Assembly: GCA_029219245.1 (NCBI GenBank)
Contig: JAQXTA010000050.1
Span: 1 to 64,000 of the forward strand
Length of the DNA stretch: 64,000 nucleotides
Direction: 5' to 3'
Source: Lachnospiraceae bacterium
GTDB taxonomy: Bacteria; Bacillota; Clostridia; Lachnospirales; Lachnospiraceae
Part shown: piece after piece, positions 51,558 to 61,135 of the stretch
How positions within the stretch are numbered: the stretch's first letter is position 1
Layout of the letters: each line of letters opens with the position of its first letter
The notes under the pieces: generated by a model
The model's input: the letters and a program-made list of their open reading frames with translations, nothing else
The model's database searches: none
Told to the model about the DNA's origin: nothing
Made by a program: the position numbers and the translations under genes

Positions 51558-53309
51558 ATGAAAAGTAAGAAAGGAATAAAAAGGCTATCGGATTATATAT
51601 GGGAAAACAGGCTGCCCTACTTATGTGCGGTTGCAGCGCTCTTGATTGCGGTAACGCTTGATATGCTGGCACCGCGATTGACGGCACATGTGGTTGATGA
51701 TGTTATTGTCGGCGGCAATATGGGAGAATTGAAGTATTTACTGCTTGGATTTCTGGGGATTGGAGTAGGAAGATGCATTTTTCAATATATCAAGGAATAT
51801 ACTTTTGACCGGATTGGCTCCAAGATTGCATCGCAGATGCGTAAGGATCTGTTTGTGCATATCCAGTCTTTAAGTGCAGATTTTTTTGACCGGACCAATA
51901 CCGGCGAATTGATGTCCAGAGTAAAGGATGATATTGACCATATCTGGGATGCTTTAAGCTTCGTTGGAATGTTGATTATTGAGGTGGTGTATCACACAAG
52001 TATTATTTTGGTCTGTATGTATATGCTGAACTGGAAACTGGCGCTGATTCCGACCGCGGCCATGCTTTTTTGCGGTACCGTTGCGATTGTCATGGAGCGG
52101 AAGCTGGGAAGTGTTTATGAAGAAATCAGTGAAGAGAATGCTACGTTAAATACGGTGGCAGAAGAAAATCTGGCTGGTGTACGAACCGTAAAGGCTTTTG
52201 CAAGAGAAAAATATGAGATTACTAAATTTTTATCACATAATCAGAGATATTATGACCTGAATATGACACAGTCCAAGGTTTTTGTGAAGTTTTATCCGTA
52301 TTTTTCTGTAGTAACGAAGGTTCTGCCGCTTTTGACGATTCTGATTGGCGGAAAATTTGTCATTGCAGGAGAAATGAGTCTGGGTGAAATGACAGCATTT
52401 GTGGAGTATTCAAACAATATTGTATGGCCGATGGAAATGTTGGGGTGGCTGACGAACAGTTTTTCTTCCGCAGTGGCTTCCAACAAAAAAATACGGAAGA
52501 TTTATCAGGAAACTTCCAGCATTAAAGAAGTGGAGCATCCGGTAATCTTAGAAAAGATGAAAGGAAAAATACAGTTTGACCATGTATCGTTCCATAAGGC
52601 AGATTTGCATGAAATCCTGCATGATATTTCTTTCACTTTGGAACCGGGGAAGACACTTGGAATTATGGGAGCAACCGGTGCGGGGAAGACATCGATTATA
52701 CAGCTTTTGCAACGTATGTATGATGCAACGGATGGTACCATTTTGGTGGATGACGTAGATATCAGGGAGCTTTCCCTAGAACAGCTTCGGACCAATATCA
52801 GCTATGTCATGCAGGATGTATTCCTGTTTTCGGATACCATTAATGAAAACATTAAGCTGGGTAAGAAACAAGCAGTGGATTTTAATATGGTAAAAAAAGC
52901 ATCGACGGATGCACAGGCAAGTGAATTCATTGAGAAAATGGAAAAGAAATACGATACGGTTATCGGAGAAAGAGGCGTAGGTTTATCCGGAGGACAGAAA
53001 CAGCGAATCAGCATCGCAAGAGCATTATCCAAAAACGATCCGATTCTGGTAATGGACGATTCGACTTCGGCGCTGGATATGGAAACCGAGCATTTGATAC
53101 AGGAAACCTTGCGGAATTTACAAAGTACAACCAAAATTATCATTGCTCATCGTATCAGTGCGGTGCGAAATGCAGATGAAATTCTGGTGTTGGAAAACGG
53201 CAGCATTGCAGAACGCGGAACACATGAAAGTCTGCTTGCGGCAAAAGGTCTGTATTATGAAACGTATCTTGCCCAGTATGGCGATTTCTTAGAGGGGAAG
53301 GAGGCGTAG
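51558..53309 (+). CDS. Heterodimeric ABC multidrug exporter, BmrC-like half
   Basis: A 583-residue half-transporter with six helices (about 1-320) and a nucleotide-binding domain. Walker A is GATGAGKTSII near 373, the signature GLSGGQKQRISIARAL is canonical, and Walker B reads ILVMDDSTSALD, in which residue 501 is Asp where the catalytic Glu is expected. BmrC (YheI, 585 residues) of Bacillus subtilis has the same substitution, creating the degenerate ATP site of the heterodimer. The partner follows after 3 bases. Substrates are probably hydrophobic drugs or peptides. The gene is preceded by an attenuator leader. Confidence 0.9.
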   Translation: MKSKKGIKRLSDYIWENRLPYLCAVAALLIAVTLDMLAPRLTAHVVDDVIVGGNMGELKYLLLGFLGIGVGRCIFQYIKEYTFDRIGSKIASQMRKDLFVHIQSLSADFFDRTNTGELMSRVKDDIDHIWDALSFVGMLIIEVVYHTSIILVCMYMLNWKLALIPTAAMLFCGTVAIVMERKLGSVYEEISEENATLNTVAEENLAGVRTVKAFAREKYEITKFLSHNQRYYDLNMTQSKVFVKFYPYFSVVTKVLPLLTILIGGKFVIAGEMSLGEMTAFVEYSNNIVWPMEMLGWLTNSFSSAVASNKKIRKIYQETSSIKEVEHPVILEKMKGKIQFDHVSFHKADLHEILHDISFTLEPGKTLGIMGATGAGKTSIIQLLQRMYDATDGTILVDDVDIRELSLEQLRTNISYVMQDVFLFSDTINENIKLGKKQAVDFNMVKKASTDAQASEFIEKMEKKYDTVIGERGVGLSGGQKQRISIARALSKNDPILVMDDSTSALDMETEHLIQETLRNLQSTTKIIIAHRISAVRNADEILVLENGSIAERGTHESLLAAKGLYYETYLAQYGDFLEGKEA

Positions 53310-53312
53310 ACT

Positions 53313-55085
53313 ATGGCAGTCAATTCTTATAAAGATGATGAATTAAGTGTAGAACGCAGTAAACTGCAGACGTTAAAAAGGTTGTTTGCTTATCTGCTCG
53401 CCTATAAATGGCAGATTGTTCTGGTACTGCTGATTATGGGGTACGGTGTGGTCATCAGTCTGGTTAACCCGTTAATTATGGAAGCTGCGATTGATAACCA
53501 TATTACAACAAAGGACTGGAGCGGTTTATATCGATTGTTACTATTGGCACTGTTTCTGAACCTGCTTTTGGTTTTTACGGTGAAGTTAAGAATGTATATT
53601 ATGGCGAAGGTATGCAACAGCATCTTACTGACCATCCGGCAGGAGCTGTATACGCATATCCAGAAACTGGATTTTCACTTTTTTGACAGCAGACCGACCG
53701 GTAAGATTTTATCCAGAATTATCGGAGATATCAATTCGCTGAAGGATGTACTTTCCAATTGTGTAACGACATTGATACCGGATGGGTTGACGGTTGTTGC
53801 GGTTGTTGTGATTATGATTTGTAAAAATCCGAAACTGGCGTTAGCTTCCATGCTGACGATTCCGTTTATGGCAGTTGCCACAACATGGATTGAAGTAAAA
53901 GCTCATCCGCGCTGGCAGGTATTCCGGAAAAAATCAGCGAATCTGAATGCTTTCGTGCATGAGGATATGGCGGGAATCCGGATTATCCAGAGTTTCCATG
54001 CACAGGAGGAGACAAGAGATACCTTTGATACGTTGATTGAAGAACATCGGGGAGCGTTCCTGCATGCGGTACGGATGAGTGATGCGTTTGGCTCCGTTAT
54101 TGACTTTTCCTGGGGAATCGGTTGTATCTTATTATACTTTACCGGAATTGTGATTCTGGGAGTGGATGAGGTGTCGGTAGGTACCTTCATTGCCTTTGGA
54201 ACATACTTAAATATGTTCTGGCAGCCAATTCATAATATCAGTAACTTTTATAATCAGCTTGTTACCAACATTGCTGGGGCAGAACGGATCTTTGAGATTA
54301 TGGATACGCCACCGGCAATTTCGGATGCTGCAGATGTGGAAGAAATGCCGGAAATTACGGGAGAAGTAATTTTTGAACATGTAAGCTTTTCTTACGATGA
54401 GCAGACGAAGGTATTGGATGATGTCAGTTTCCGGATTAAGCCGGGAGAAACCATTGCGCTGGTAGGTCCTACGGGAGCCGGTAAGTCTACAATTGTCAAT
54501 TTAATAAGCCGGTTTTACGATGTGCAGCAGGGAAGGGTATTGATTGACGGCAAAGATGTTAAGAAAGTTTCCATTGAAAGTCTGCGTAAGCAGATGGGTA
54601 TTATGACACAGGATAATTTCCTGTTTTCAGGCACAATCAGGGATAACATACGCTATGGAAGACTGGATGCAACCGATGAGGAAATTATAGCGGCTGCGAA
54701 AGCAGTCAATGCCCATGAATTTATTATGAAACTGGAGAAGGGCTATGATACGGAGCTTTCGGAACGTGGTGGTGGACTTTCCATCGGACAAAAGCAGCTT
54801 CTTGCTTTTGCCAGAACTATGGTTTCCATGCCGAAAATATTGATCTTGGATGAAGCGACTTCCAGTATTGATACCAAAACGGAACTTCTGGTACAAAGCG
54901 GTATTGAACATTTGTTGCAGGGCAGAACCTCTTTTGTCATTGCCCACAGACTTTCTACCATTCAGAAAGCAGACCGCATTTTTGTAGTGGATGACGGCAG
55001 AATTGTAGAGGAAGGCAGTGCAGGAGAATTGCTGGCTAAAAAGGGTATTTATTATCAGCTCTATATGGCGCAGTTTTCGGCATAG
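53313..55085 (+). CDS. Heterodimeric ABC multidrug exporter, BmrD-like half
   Basis: A 590-residue half-transporter and partner of the preceding gene product. Six helices are followed by an ATPase with Walker A GPTGAGKSTIVN and Walker B ILILDEATSSID, with the catalytic Glu514 kept. The signature reads LSIGQ (489-493) rather than LSGGQ. Paired with the BmrC-like half this gives one complete ATP site (this Walker set with the partner's LSGGQ) and one degenerate site, the known arrangement of BmrCD-type and TM287/288-type exporters. It is shorter than BmrD (673 residues), lacking the extra N-terminal part. Confidence 0.9.
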   Translation: MAVNSYKDDELSVERSKLQTLKRLFAYLLAYKWQIVLVLLIMGYGVVISLVNPLIMEAAIDNHITTKDWSGLYRLLLLALFLNLLLVFTVKLRMYIMAKVCNSILLTIRQELYTHIQKLDFHFFDSRPTGKILSRIIGDINSLKDVLSNCVTTLIPDGLTVVAVVVIMICKNPKLALASMLTIPFMAVATTWIEVKAHPRWQVFRKKSANLNAFVHEDMAGIRIIQSFHAQEETRDTFDTLIEEHRGAFLHAVRMSDAFGSVIDFSWGIGCILLYFTGIVILGVDEVSVGTFIAFGTYLNMFWQPIHNISNFYNQLVTNIAGAERIFEIMDTPPAISDAADVEEMPEITGEVIFEHVSFSYDEQTKVLDDVSFRIKPGETIALVGPTGAGKSTIVNLISRFYDVQQGRVLIDGKDVKKVSIESLRKQMGIMTQDNFLFSGTIRDNIRYGRLDATDEEIIAAAKAVNAHEFIMKLEKGYDTELSERGGGLSIGQKQLLAFARTMVSMPKILILDEATSSIDTKTELLVQSGIEHLLQGRTSFVIAHRLSTIQKADRIFVVDDGRIVEEGSAGELLAKKGIYYQLYMAQFSA

Positions 55086-55112
55086 AATATAGGATTTATC
55101 TGTGCACAGTTA

Positions 55113-55988
55113 TCATCTGCGTTGTTGTAGCCGGTACTGTCCCGGTGTGATATTTTTCCACTTCCGAAATGTTTTGATGAAGTGGCTGCAGTCGGAAAAG
55201 CCGGTTTCCTGGCTGATTTCAGAGAGGGAAGAATCTGTGAAAAGAAGCAGTTCTTCCCCTTTTTGTATTTTAATCAGTTCGATGTAGTCTTTGCAGGAAC
55301 GGCCATAAAGCTCCTTGAAGCATTTCGCAAAGTGAGAGTAGCTCAAATGACACATGGCAGCGAGGTCTTCCACTTTCAGTAATTCATTGGAGTGGTTATC
55401 AATATATTCCGTTATATTCTGAAGAGAAGCTTCCGTTTCTGCGTATACAGAAAAAAGCTCTTTGATATCGAGTCCTTCTGACTGCCAGATGCGAATCATT
55501 TCAATTAACAGGGAGCTGATTTCTCCATGAATCCGGACATCATACCCATATTTTTTTTCATCGATTTCCCGGATACAGGTCCGGAAACGTTCTTCAATCG
55601 GTAAATCCTTTATCATTTCCGCAGGAAAAAGGATATCTGCCTGTCTGGATTTGCGTGCATATTGTAAGATGGCAGATAGTTTCGGTGTGTAACTGCTGTT
55701 AATGGAAAGACGATTAATGTCAAATTTCAGAGCCAGACATTTTATGGGGGCTGCAGCAGCCGCATAAATAGCGTGTACGTCTCTTGCGTGGAATAAAATC
55801 AAATCGCCTTCGGATACATAGTATTCTTTCTGATTGCTTTCGATGAAAGCAGTTCCTTCCAGCATATACAGAATTTCCACAAAATAGTGCCAATGAGGCT
55901 TGACCGGAAAAATCCCCTGTGTGGCATCAAATAGGAATGCCTCATAGGGGGCATTTAAGATATCGGCATTTTCATACAAATAGTTCAT
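55113..55988 (-). CDS. AraC-family transcriptional regulator
   Basis: A 291-residue regulator with an N-terminal cupin-type sugar-sensing domain (HWHYFVEILYMLEGTAFIE, GDLILFHARDVHAIY) and a C-terminal pair of helix-turn-helix motifs (VEDLAAMCHLSYSHFAKCFKE, then LSEISQETGFSDCSHFIKTFRKW, ending ITPGQYR). Minus-strand ATG 55988 with AAAGGA upstream is chosen over GTG 56006. It is divergent from the GH113 gene across a 154-base region and is the likely activator of it. The inducer is unknown. Confidence 0.9.
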   Translation of the reverse strand: MNYLYENADILNAPYEAFLFDATQGIFPVKPHWHYFVEILYMLEGTAFIESNQKEYYVSEGDLILFHARDVHAIYAAAAAPIKCLALKFDINRLSINSSYTPKLSAILQYARKSRQADILFPAEMIKDLPIEERFRTCIREIDEKKYGYDVRIHGEISSLLIEMIRIWQSEGLDIKELFSVYAETEASLQNITEYIDNHSNELLKVEDLAAMCHLSYSHFAKCFKELYGRSCKDYIELIKIQKGEELLLFTDSSLSEISQETGFSDCSHFIKTFRKWKNITPGQYRLQQRR

Positions 55989-56142
55989 TTGATAATCCTT
56001 TCGCACTTTATAATAAGAGATTTATACAATTTTTTTGCACTTTCATTATAGCATTGGAAAAGCAGAGTTGCTATATTGTTTTTAGTAAAAGCTGGCAATG
56101 AATATCAGTAACAGACAATGCATGGTAAAGGAGAAGATACAA

Positions 56143-57072
56143 ATGGAATATATAAAAGGAATTACCTTTGGAGCATTTGCGGGAAGAGGGTGCTTTGACA
56201 GCAAAGAAGCGTATAAAAGCATGGATAATCTGGTAGAAAGGACCGGTGCAAATTTTATTATACTGGTACCAAACGGTGTGCAGGATACCCCACAGTCAGA
56301 GACGATTGACTATACGACTCCGGCTACTATGACCGATGTGGAATTGATTAAAATGATTGATTACATCCATAGGAAAGGACTTCGGGTGGCACTCAAACCT
56401 ACAGCGAATTGCAAAAATGGAACGTGGCGTGCACATATCAGTTTCTTTGATAAAGATGTACCTTGTGAACCTAAGTGGTCTAATTGGTTTGCAAGCTATA
56501 CAAAGTTTCAGACACATTATGCGAAGATTGCCAGGCAGACGGGGTGTGAGATGTTCCTTGCCGGCTGTGAAATGGTCATGTCGGAGCATAGAGAAGAAGA
56601 ATGGAGAAAGCTGATTGAGGATATCCGAACCGTATATGATGGCTTGGTTTCCTATAATACCGATAAATATCAGGAGGATAACGTAACCTGGTGGGATTGC
56701 GTGGATGTGATATCTTCCAGTGGTTATTATCCAATTGATGACTGGGATAGTCAATTAGACAGGATTGAAGCCGTTGTGAAGAAATTTAAAAAACCATTCT
56801 TTTTTGCGGAAGCAGGGTGTATGTCCACGTTGGGTTCTGCACAAGTGCCGAATGACTGGACGGTGCGGGGCGATTTGAATCTGGAAGAACAGGCGGCCTG
56901 GTACCGTGAGATGTTTGACAAAGCAGGAAAGAGGGATTTTGTGGAAGGTTTCTGCCTGTGGGACTGGGCATGGAAACAGCATTCTTTACAGGCGGCCTTG
57001 AAGGACAGAGGCTATGACTTCTATGGAAAACCGGCAGAAGCGGTTATAAGAGATTTTTACCAAAAACAGTAG
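56143..57072 (+). CDS. GH113 family glycoside hydrolase (beta-1,4-mannanase-like)
   Basis: A 309-residue (beta/alpha)8 enzyme. The acid/base Glu143 lies in LAGCEMVM and the nucleophile Glu223 in FFAEAGCM. Their spacing of 80 equals that reported for the Alicyclobacillus GH113 mannanase (Glu151 and Glu231). Other landmarks are VALKPTANCKNGTWRAHISF and VISSSGYYPIDDW. There is no signal peptide, so it acts on imported manno-oligosaccharides. ATG 56143 follows AAAGGAGAAG. An AraC regulator is divergent and an ABC exporter-type gene follows after 39 bases. Confidence 0.85.
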   Translation: MEYIKGITFGAFAGRGCFDSKEAYKSMDNLVERTGANFIILVPNGVQDTPQSETIDYTTPATMTDVELIKMIDYIHRKGLRVALKPTANCKNGTWRAHISFFDKDVPCEPKWSNWFASYTKFQTHYAKIARQTGCEMFLAGCEMVMSEHREEEWRKLIEDIRTVYDGLVSYNTDKYQEDNVTWWDCVDVISSSGYYPIDDWDSQLDRIEAVVKKFKKPFFFAEAGCMSTLGSAQVPNDWTVRGDLNLEEQAAWYREMFDKAGKRDFVEGFCLWDWAWKQHSLQAALKDRGYDFYGKPAEAVIRDFYQKQ

Positions 57073-57111
57073 CCTTTAGGTGGAACGGAAGGAAAAAAGA
57101 GGATATATATT

Positions 57112-58935
57112 ATGGAAAAGAAAAAAGAAAAATATGATTATCGGTTGGGACAGCAGGAGATAGACTTAAATGAAACAGAAAAGCAACTGTTAGATACCTT
57201 CAAAAGAAACCAGAATAAGTCCATGGGGACCTTGTTTGGAATTTATAAGGGACATTATCTGGAACTATTTTTATCCATTGTATTTTTTGTACTGAAGCAT
57301 TCTCCTGTATGGGCGCTGCCGATTGTTACATCCAATATTATTAATATTGCAACGAATCCGGGAGCGGATGCGGGCAGAAGAATTTTTCTAAATGTGGCAT
57401 TTATGGTGGTCATGCTGGTCCAGAATATCCTGACAAATTATTTTCATACCCTGTTTTATGCGAGAGCAATCCGGAATGTGGAAAGGGATTTGCGCAGTGC
57501 ACTGGTACGAAAACTGCAGCAGCTTTCCATTACCTATCATAATGAAATGCAGTCCGGAAGATTACAGTCTAAAATTATGCGTGACGTGGAGCAGATTGAG
57601 ACCTTGTCTTCCCAGATTTTTATTACCGTTTTAAGCATTATTATGAATGTAGTAGTGGCATTGGCTGTTGTTATTACTAAGAGTCTTACGGTATTTCTGT
57701 TCTTTGTCGGAACGATACCGGTAGCGGTTCTTATTATGGTAGCCTTTAAAAGCAAGATTAAACGCTATAACAAAGAGTTCCGTAAAGATATGGAAGAAAC
57801 CTCTGTGCATGTTATGGAAATGATAGAGATGATTCCGGTAACCAGAGCACATGCATTGGAAAAGAAAGAAACCGATAAAATGGATAACCAGCTTCATCAT
57901 GTGGCAAAGTCGGGACTTCGGTTAGATATGGTACAGTCCTATTTTTCCTCTATAAGCTGGGTAGCTTTTCAGGTTTTTCAGGTGCTCTGCTTAGGGTTTA
58001 CCGGATATCTGGCAAGCAAGGGTGCCATCAGCGTCGGCGAAGTGGTTATGTACCAGACCTATTTTAGTTCCATTGTAGCACAGGTATCCGGTGTGATTAC
58101 GCTGTTGCCTACAATTGCCAAAGGTCTGGAATCGGTAGATTCCATTGCGGATGTCTTGCTTTGTCATGATGTGGAGAATAATGATAATAAGAAGAAACTG
58201 CCTTCTTTGCGCGGGGAGATTTTGTTTCAGAACACCGGCTTTCAGTACAGGGACAGTGACCAGCCGGTGTTTGAACATCTGAATCTGAAGATTGAAGCCG
58301 GAAAGACGATTGCTTTTGTCGGAGAATCCGGCGCCGGAAAAACCACGATACTGAATATGGTAATCGGATTTCTTCATGCTACGGAAGGGAAAGTTTTTAT
58401 TGACGGTAATGATATAGAAGAAATTGATTTGCAAAGCTATCGGAGCCATATTGCGGTGGTGCCACAAACACCGATTCTGTTTTCGGGAACAATCCGGGAG
58501 AATATTACTTACGGGAAAGATGATATATCTGAGGAACGGTTACAGGAAGTCATCAAAGCGGCAAATCTGACAGAGGTCATGGAACAGCTTCCGGATGGAG
58601 TGGATACGGCAGTGATGGAACATGGAAGCAACCTTTCCGGCGGACAGCGCCAGAGAATTTCCATTGCCAGAGCTTTTATCCGAGACCCTCAAATCTTGAT
58701 TCTGGATGAAGCGACTTCTGCACTGGACAGTATAGCAGAAGAAAAAATCCGCGTGGCAACCGATAATCTGGTAAAAAATCGTACTACGTTGATTGTTGCA
58801 CATCGGTTATCCACTATTAAAAATGCGGATTATATTGCGGTTATTGGCAGAGGTGGGCTGAAAGAGTTTGGCAGCTATGAGGAACTGATGGAAAAAAAGG
58901 GTGTGTTCTACGAGTTGCGGCAGTTGCAGATGTAA
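57112..58935 (+). CDS. ABC transporter, fused membrane and ATP-binding domains (exporter type)
   Basis: A 607-residue half-transporter. A charged N-terminal stretch (about 1-45) precedes six helices, and the ATPase has Walker A GESGAGKTTILN, Q-loop VVPQTPILFSGTIREN, signature NLSGGQRQRISIARAF, Walker B ILILDEATSALD and H-loop VAHRLSTI. All catalytic residues are present, so it probably works as a homodimer. Position behind the GH113 gene and the N-terminal sequence resemble ABC proteins found in carbohydrate loci of Lachnospiraceae, but the direction and substrate of transport are unknown. A LacI gene with its own promoter follows. Confidence 0.85.
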   Translation: MEKKKEKYDYRLGQQEIDLNETEKQLLDTFKRNQNKSMGTLFGIYKGHYLELFLSIVFFVLKHSPVWALPIVTSNIINIATNPGADAGRRIFLNVAFMVVMLVQNILTNYFHTLFYARAIRNVERDLRSALVRKLQQLSITYHNEMQSGRLQSKIMRDVEQIETLSSQIFITVLSIIMNVVVALAVVITKSLTVFLFFVGTIPVAVLIMVAFKSKIKRYNKEFRKDMEETSVHVMEMIEMIPVTRAHALEKKETDKMDNQLHHVAKSGLRLDMVQSYFSSISWVAFQVFQVLCLGFTGYLASKGAISVGEVVMYQTYFSSIVAQVSGVITLLPTIAKGLESVDSIADVLLCHDVENNDNKKKLPSLRGEILFQNTGFQYRDSDQPVFEHLNLKIEAGKTIAFVGESGAGKTTILNMVIGFLHATEGKVFIDGNDIEEIDLQSYRSHIAVVPQTPILFSGTIRENITYGKDDISEERLQEVIKAANLTEVMEQLPDGVDTAVMEHGSNLSGGQRQRISIARAFIRDPQILILDEATSALDSIAEEKIRVATDNLVKNRTTLIVAHRLSTIKNADYIAVIGRGGLKEFGSYEELMEKKGVFYELRQLQM

Positions 58936-58968
58936 GAGGATTTTGCTGTAAAAATTTTCGTTAAAGTG

Positions 58969-59016
58969 TTGACAACAAATTGAATTACTTTATAATTTAA
59001 GTAGGTTGCTTAAATT
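58969..59016 (+). promoter_or_regulatory. Promoter and overlapping operator of the second LacI gene
   Basis: TTGACA (58969-58974) and TATAAT (58991-58996) are 16 bases apart. AATTTAAG (58994-59001) and CTTAAATT (59009-59016) form an 8-base inverted repeat with a 7-base centre that starts inside the -10, a typical site for autorepression. Confidence 0.75.
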
Positions 59017-59058
59017 ATTAACATGAGATGAATGATTGGGAAATATGAGGGAATGGCA

Positions 59059-60087
59059 ATGGCAAAAGCAGTAAAAATGGCAGATATCGCCAAGGTAATG
59101 GGGGTTAGTACGGTAACGGTATCCAAAGCACTTTCCAACCAGAAGGGTGTGAGTGAAGAATTGCGCATTAAAATTAAGCAGCAAGCTGAAAAGATGGGAT
59201 ATCGGACGAATTCGGCTGTCTATCAGGAAAGAATAAAAAATAGTGTCAGCTATAATATTGGTGTTATTGTTTCTGATGGATTTTTGGACCAGTACCAGTC
59301 TTTTTACTGGAAACTGTATCAGGAAGTGGCTACGGTAGCAGTTCAGAAGGGATGCTTCACAATGCTTGAAGTATTGCAACAAGAAGTAGAAGAGAAGTGC
59401 GAAATGCCGAAACTTTTACAAGAGAAGAGAGTGGACGGGGTAGTCGTAATCGGATTATTGAAAGAAGAATATCTTCAGAAATTAAATGAATATACAGAGA
59501 TTCCGGTCATATATCTGGATTTTTATGATAAAAACAAGGAATGTGACTCTGTGGTATCCAACAATTATTTTGGCATGTACAAACTGACAAATTATCTGTT
59601 CCAGAATGGTCATAGAGAGATTGCTTTTGTCGGCAATGTGCTTTTTACCGGAAGCATAACAGACCGTTACTTTGGTTATGTGAAATCCTTGTATGAACAT
59701 GGAATTGAAGTAAGAAAAGACTGGGTGTTAGATGACAGGGATGCTATAACCGGTGATATGGAAGATGGCCTTGAGATAGTTTTGCCAAAAGAAATGCCCA
59801 CAGCTTTTGTATGTAACTGTGATGTGACCGCAGGTAACCTTATCAGGAAACTGAAGGAGAATGGCTATCGCGTGCCGGAGGATATTTCCGTAGTGGGTTA
59901 TGATAACTATCAGCCGCCGGGATTGTCGGAAGTGGCGATTACAAGCTATGATGTGGATATGCGGGAGATGGCAAAAAGAACTGTTCGCAATATTATCAAA
60001 AAAATCTCCGGTGAACATTACAAACAAGGAGTGGCGGTTGTTACCGGTCATATTGAATATAAAGATAGTGTTGCACCGAGAAAATAA
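59059..60087 (+). CDS. LacI/GalR-family transcriptional regulator
   Basis: A 342-residue regulator. The helix-turn-helix and hinge are VKMADIAKVMGVSTVTVSKALSNQKGVSEE at the N-terminus, and the sugar-binding domain begins near residue 70 (YNIGVIVSDGFLDQYQSFYWKLY) and ends with VVGYDNYQPPGLSEVAITSYDVDMREM. ATG 59059 is preferred because AGGGA lies seven bases before it; ATG 59053 is possible. The palindrome over its own promoter suggests autorepression. Similar CTTAAA/TTTAAG half-sites occur before the binding-protein gene at 63378, a possible second target. Confidence 0.88.
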   Translation: MAKAVKMADIAKVMGVSTVTVSKALSNQKGVSEELRIKIKQQAEKMGYRTNSAVYQERIKNSVSYNIGVIVSDGFLDQYQSFYWKLYQEVATVAVQKGCFTMLEVLQQEVEEKCEMPKLLQEKRVDGVVVIGLLKEEYLQKLNEYTEIPVIYLDFYDKNKECDSVVSNNYFGMYKLTNYLFQNGHREIAFVGNVLFTGSITDRYFGYVKSLYEHGIEVRKDWVLDDRDAITGDMEDGLEIVLPKEMPTAFVCNCDVTAGNLIRKLKENGYRVPEDISVVGYDNYQPPGLSEVAITSYDVDMREMAKRTVRNIIKKISGEHYKQGVAVVTGHIEYKDSVAPRK

Positions 60088-60089
60088 TT

Positions 60090-60430
60090 TCAGTACATAA
60101 TGAAAAGCGGCATTCCGGTAGGGAAAGCCGCTTTTAATGTATAGAAGCAAAGTATGCAGAGATTGCGGTTATACATTCTTTTAAGTGTTGCGGCAGGTAA
60201 GTATCCGGCTGCCACTCCAGATAAACAAAATTGTGGAACAAATGCAAATCCATATCCGGTGCGAAGAAATTCTCTCATCAGGCTCGGATTGTCCAGAATC
60301 ATTGCGGCATTTGGTGAAAAACCAATCTGCTCAAAATATTGTTTGATATTTGCCAACGGAGTCGCAGAAGCGATAATTTTCAAATCGACATCATTTGGAG
60401 CCGGCAGTTTTTATCTGCAAGCTCTTTTTT
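60090..60430 (-). pseudogene. Fragment of a LysR-family regulator
   Basis: The minus strand encodes a piece of a LysR co-inducer domain: LPAPNDVDLKIIASATPL, ANIKQYFEQIGFSPNAAMIL and MREFLRTGYGFAFVPQFC. Upstream, TKKELADK continues the same sequence in another frame, so one base is missing near 60411 in a run of As. The DNA-binding half is gone, and the 3' end runs through the terminator of the convergent LacI gene. It is a remnant with no expected function. Confidence 0.75.
60103..60135 (+). terminator. Terminator after the second LacI gene
   Basis: AAAAGCGGC (60103-60111) and GCCGCTTTT (60127-60135) form a 9-bp stem, active in either direction. It lies inside the open frame of the LysR fragment, showing that the latter's end is not native. 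Confidence 0.8.
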
Positions 60431-60436
60431 GGTAGA

Positions 60437-61087
60437 TTATTTCCAAACCGGTTCCGAAACATAGGTTAACACATCTTCAAGAATAGCACGATAGCCGTCT
60501 TTATTGATATGCATTCCTTCTATTGTATATTCAGCTTTCAAATTACCATCAGAATCTTTTAATGCCCGGTTCACATCAATATATTTTGCATGATGTTTGG
60601 TGGCAAGCTTTTTCACTTCTGTATTTGCCAGGTCAATTTTCTCGTTGTTACGGATTTGCAGGCAGGGTTTCATTTCTTCTGTAGCTGCATCATAGTTGAC
60701 CGGATAATATGCCATAAGATACAGTTCTACATCAGGAAGCCGGTCCTCAATTTCCGATAATATCCTGTCATAATTGCTAATCATCTGTGAGATAGGGATA
60801 GAAGAATCGCTTAAATCGTTGGTTCCGATATTGATAAAAATTCTTCTGGGAGATAACTCATAGATGCAGATGTCCATAGCTTGAAGCAAATCTTCGGTTT
60901 TGTAGCCGCCAACACCTCTGTTATAAATTGTGTAAGACAGATTTTGCTCCTTTATGAACTCTTCAATCGGAAACATTTCCATAAGGGAAGAACCTGCAAA
61001 CAGAATCTGGTGTTTTAAAACGGTTTGATTTTGTTTGTGGTAGTTTTCAAGCTTACGGTCGGTTTCTTTTTTTAATTCAGGTGTCAT
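60437..61087 (-). CDS. SGNH/GDSL-family hydrolase
   Basis: A 216-residue esterase-type protein. The nucleophile serine is in block I, ILFAGSSLMEMF (about 27-38). Block II is NRGVGGYKTED, block III INIGTNDLS with the oxyanion Asn, and block V EGMHINKDGY with the catalytic Asp/Glu-His pair. No signal peptide is seen. Cytoplasmic SGNH enzymes of this size deacetylate oligosaccharides or act as lysophospholipases; deacetylation of mannan fragments would suit the neighbourhood but is inference. GGAGG precedes the ATG. The AEC transporter remnant lies upstream in the same direction. Confidence 0.85.
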   Translation of the reverse strand: MTPELKKETDRKLENYHKQNQTVLKHQILFAGSSLMEMFPIEEFIKEQNLSYTIYNRGVGGYKTEDLLQAMDICIYELSPRRIFINIGTNDLSDSSIPISQMISNYDRILSEIEDRLPDVELYLMAYYPVNYDAATEEMKPCLQIRNNEKIDLANTEVKKLATKHHAKYIDVNRALKDSDGNLKAEYTIEGMHINKDGYRAILEDVLTYVSEPVWK

Positions 61088-61135
61088 AGTATCCTCCGTT
61101 TCTGCGCTGGTTTAGCGCTTTTTTGTTTTTAAGAA

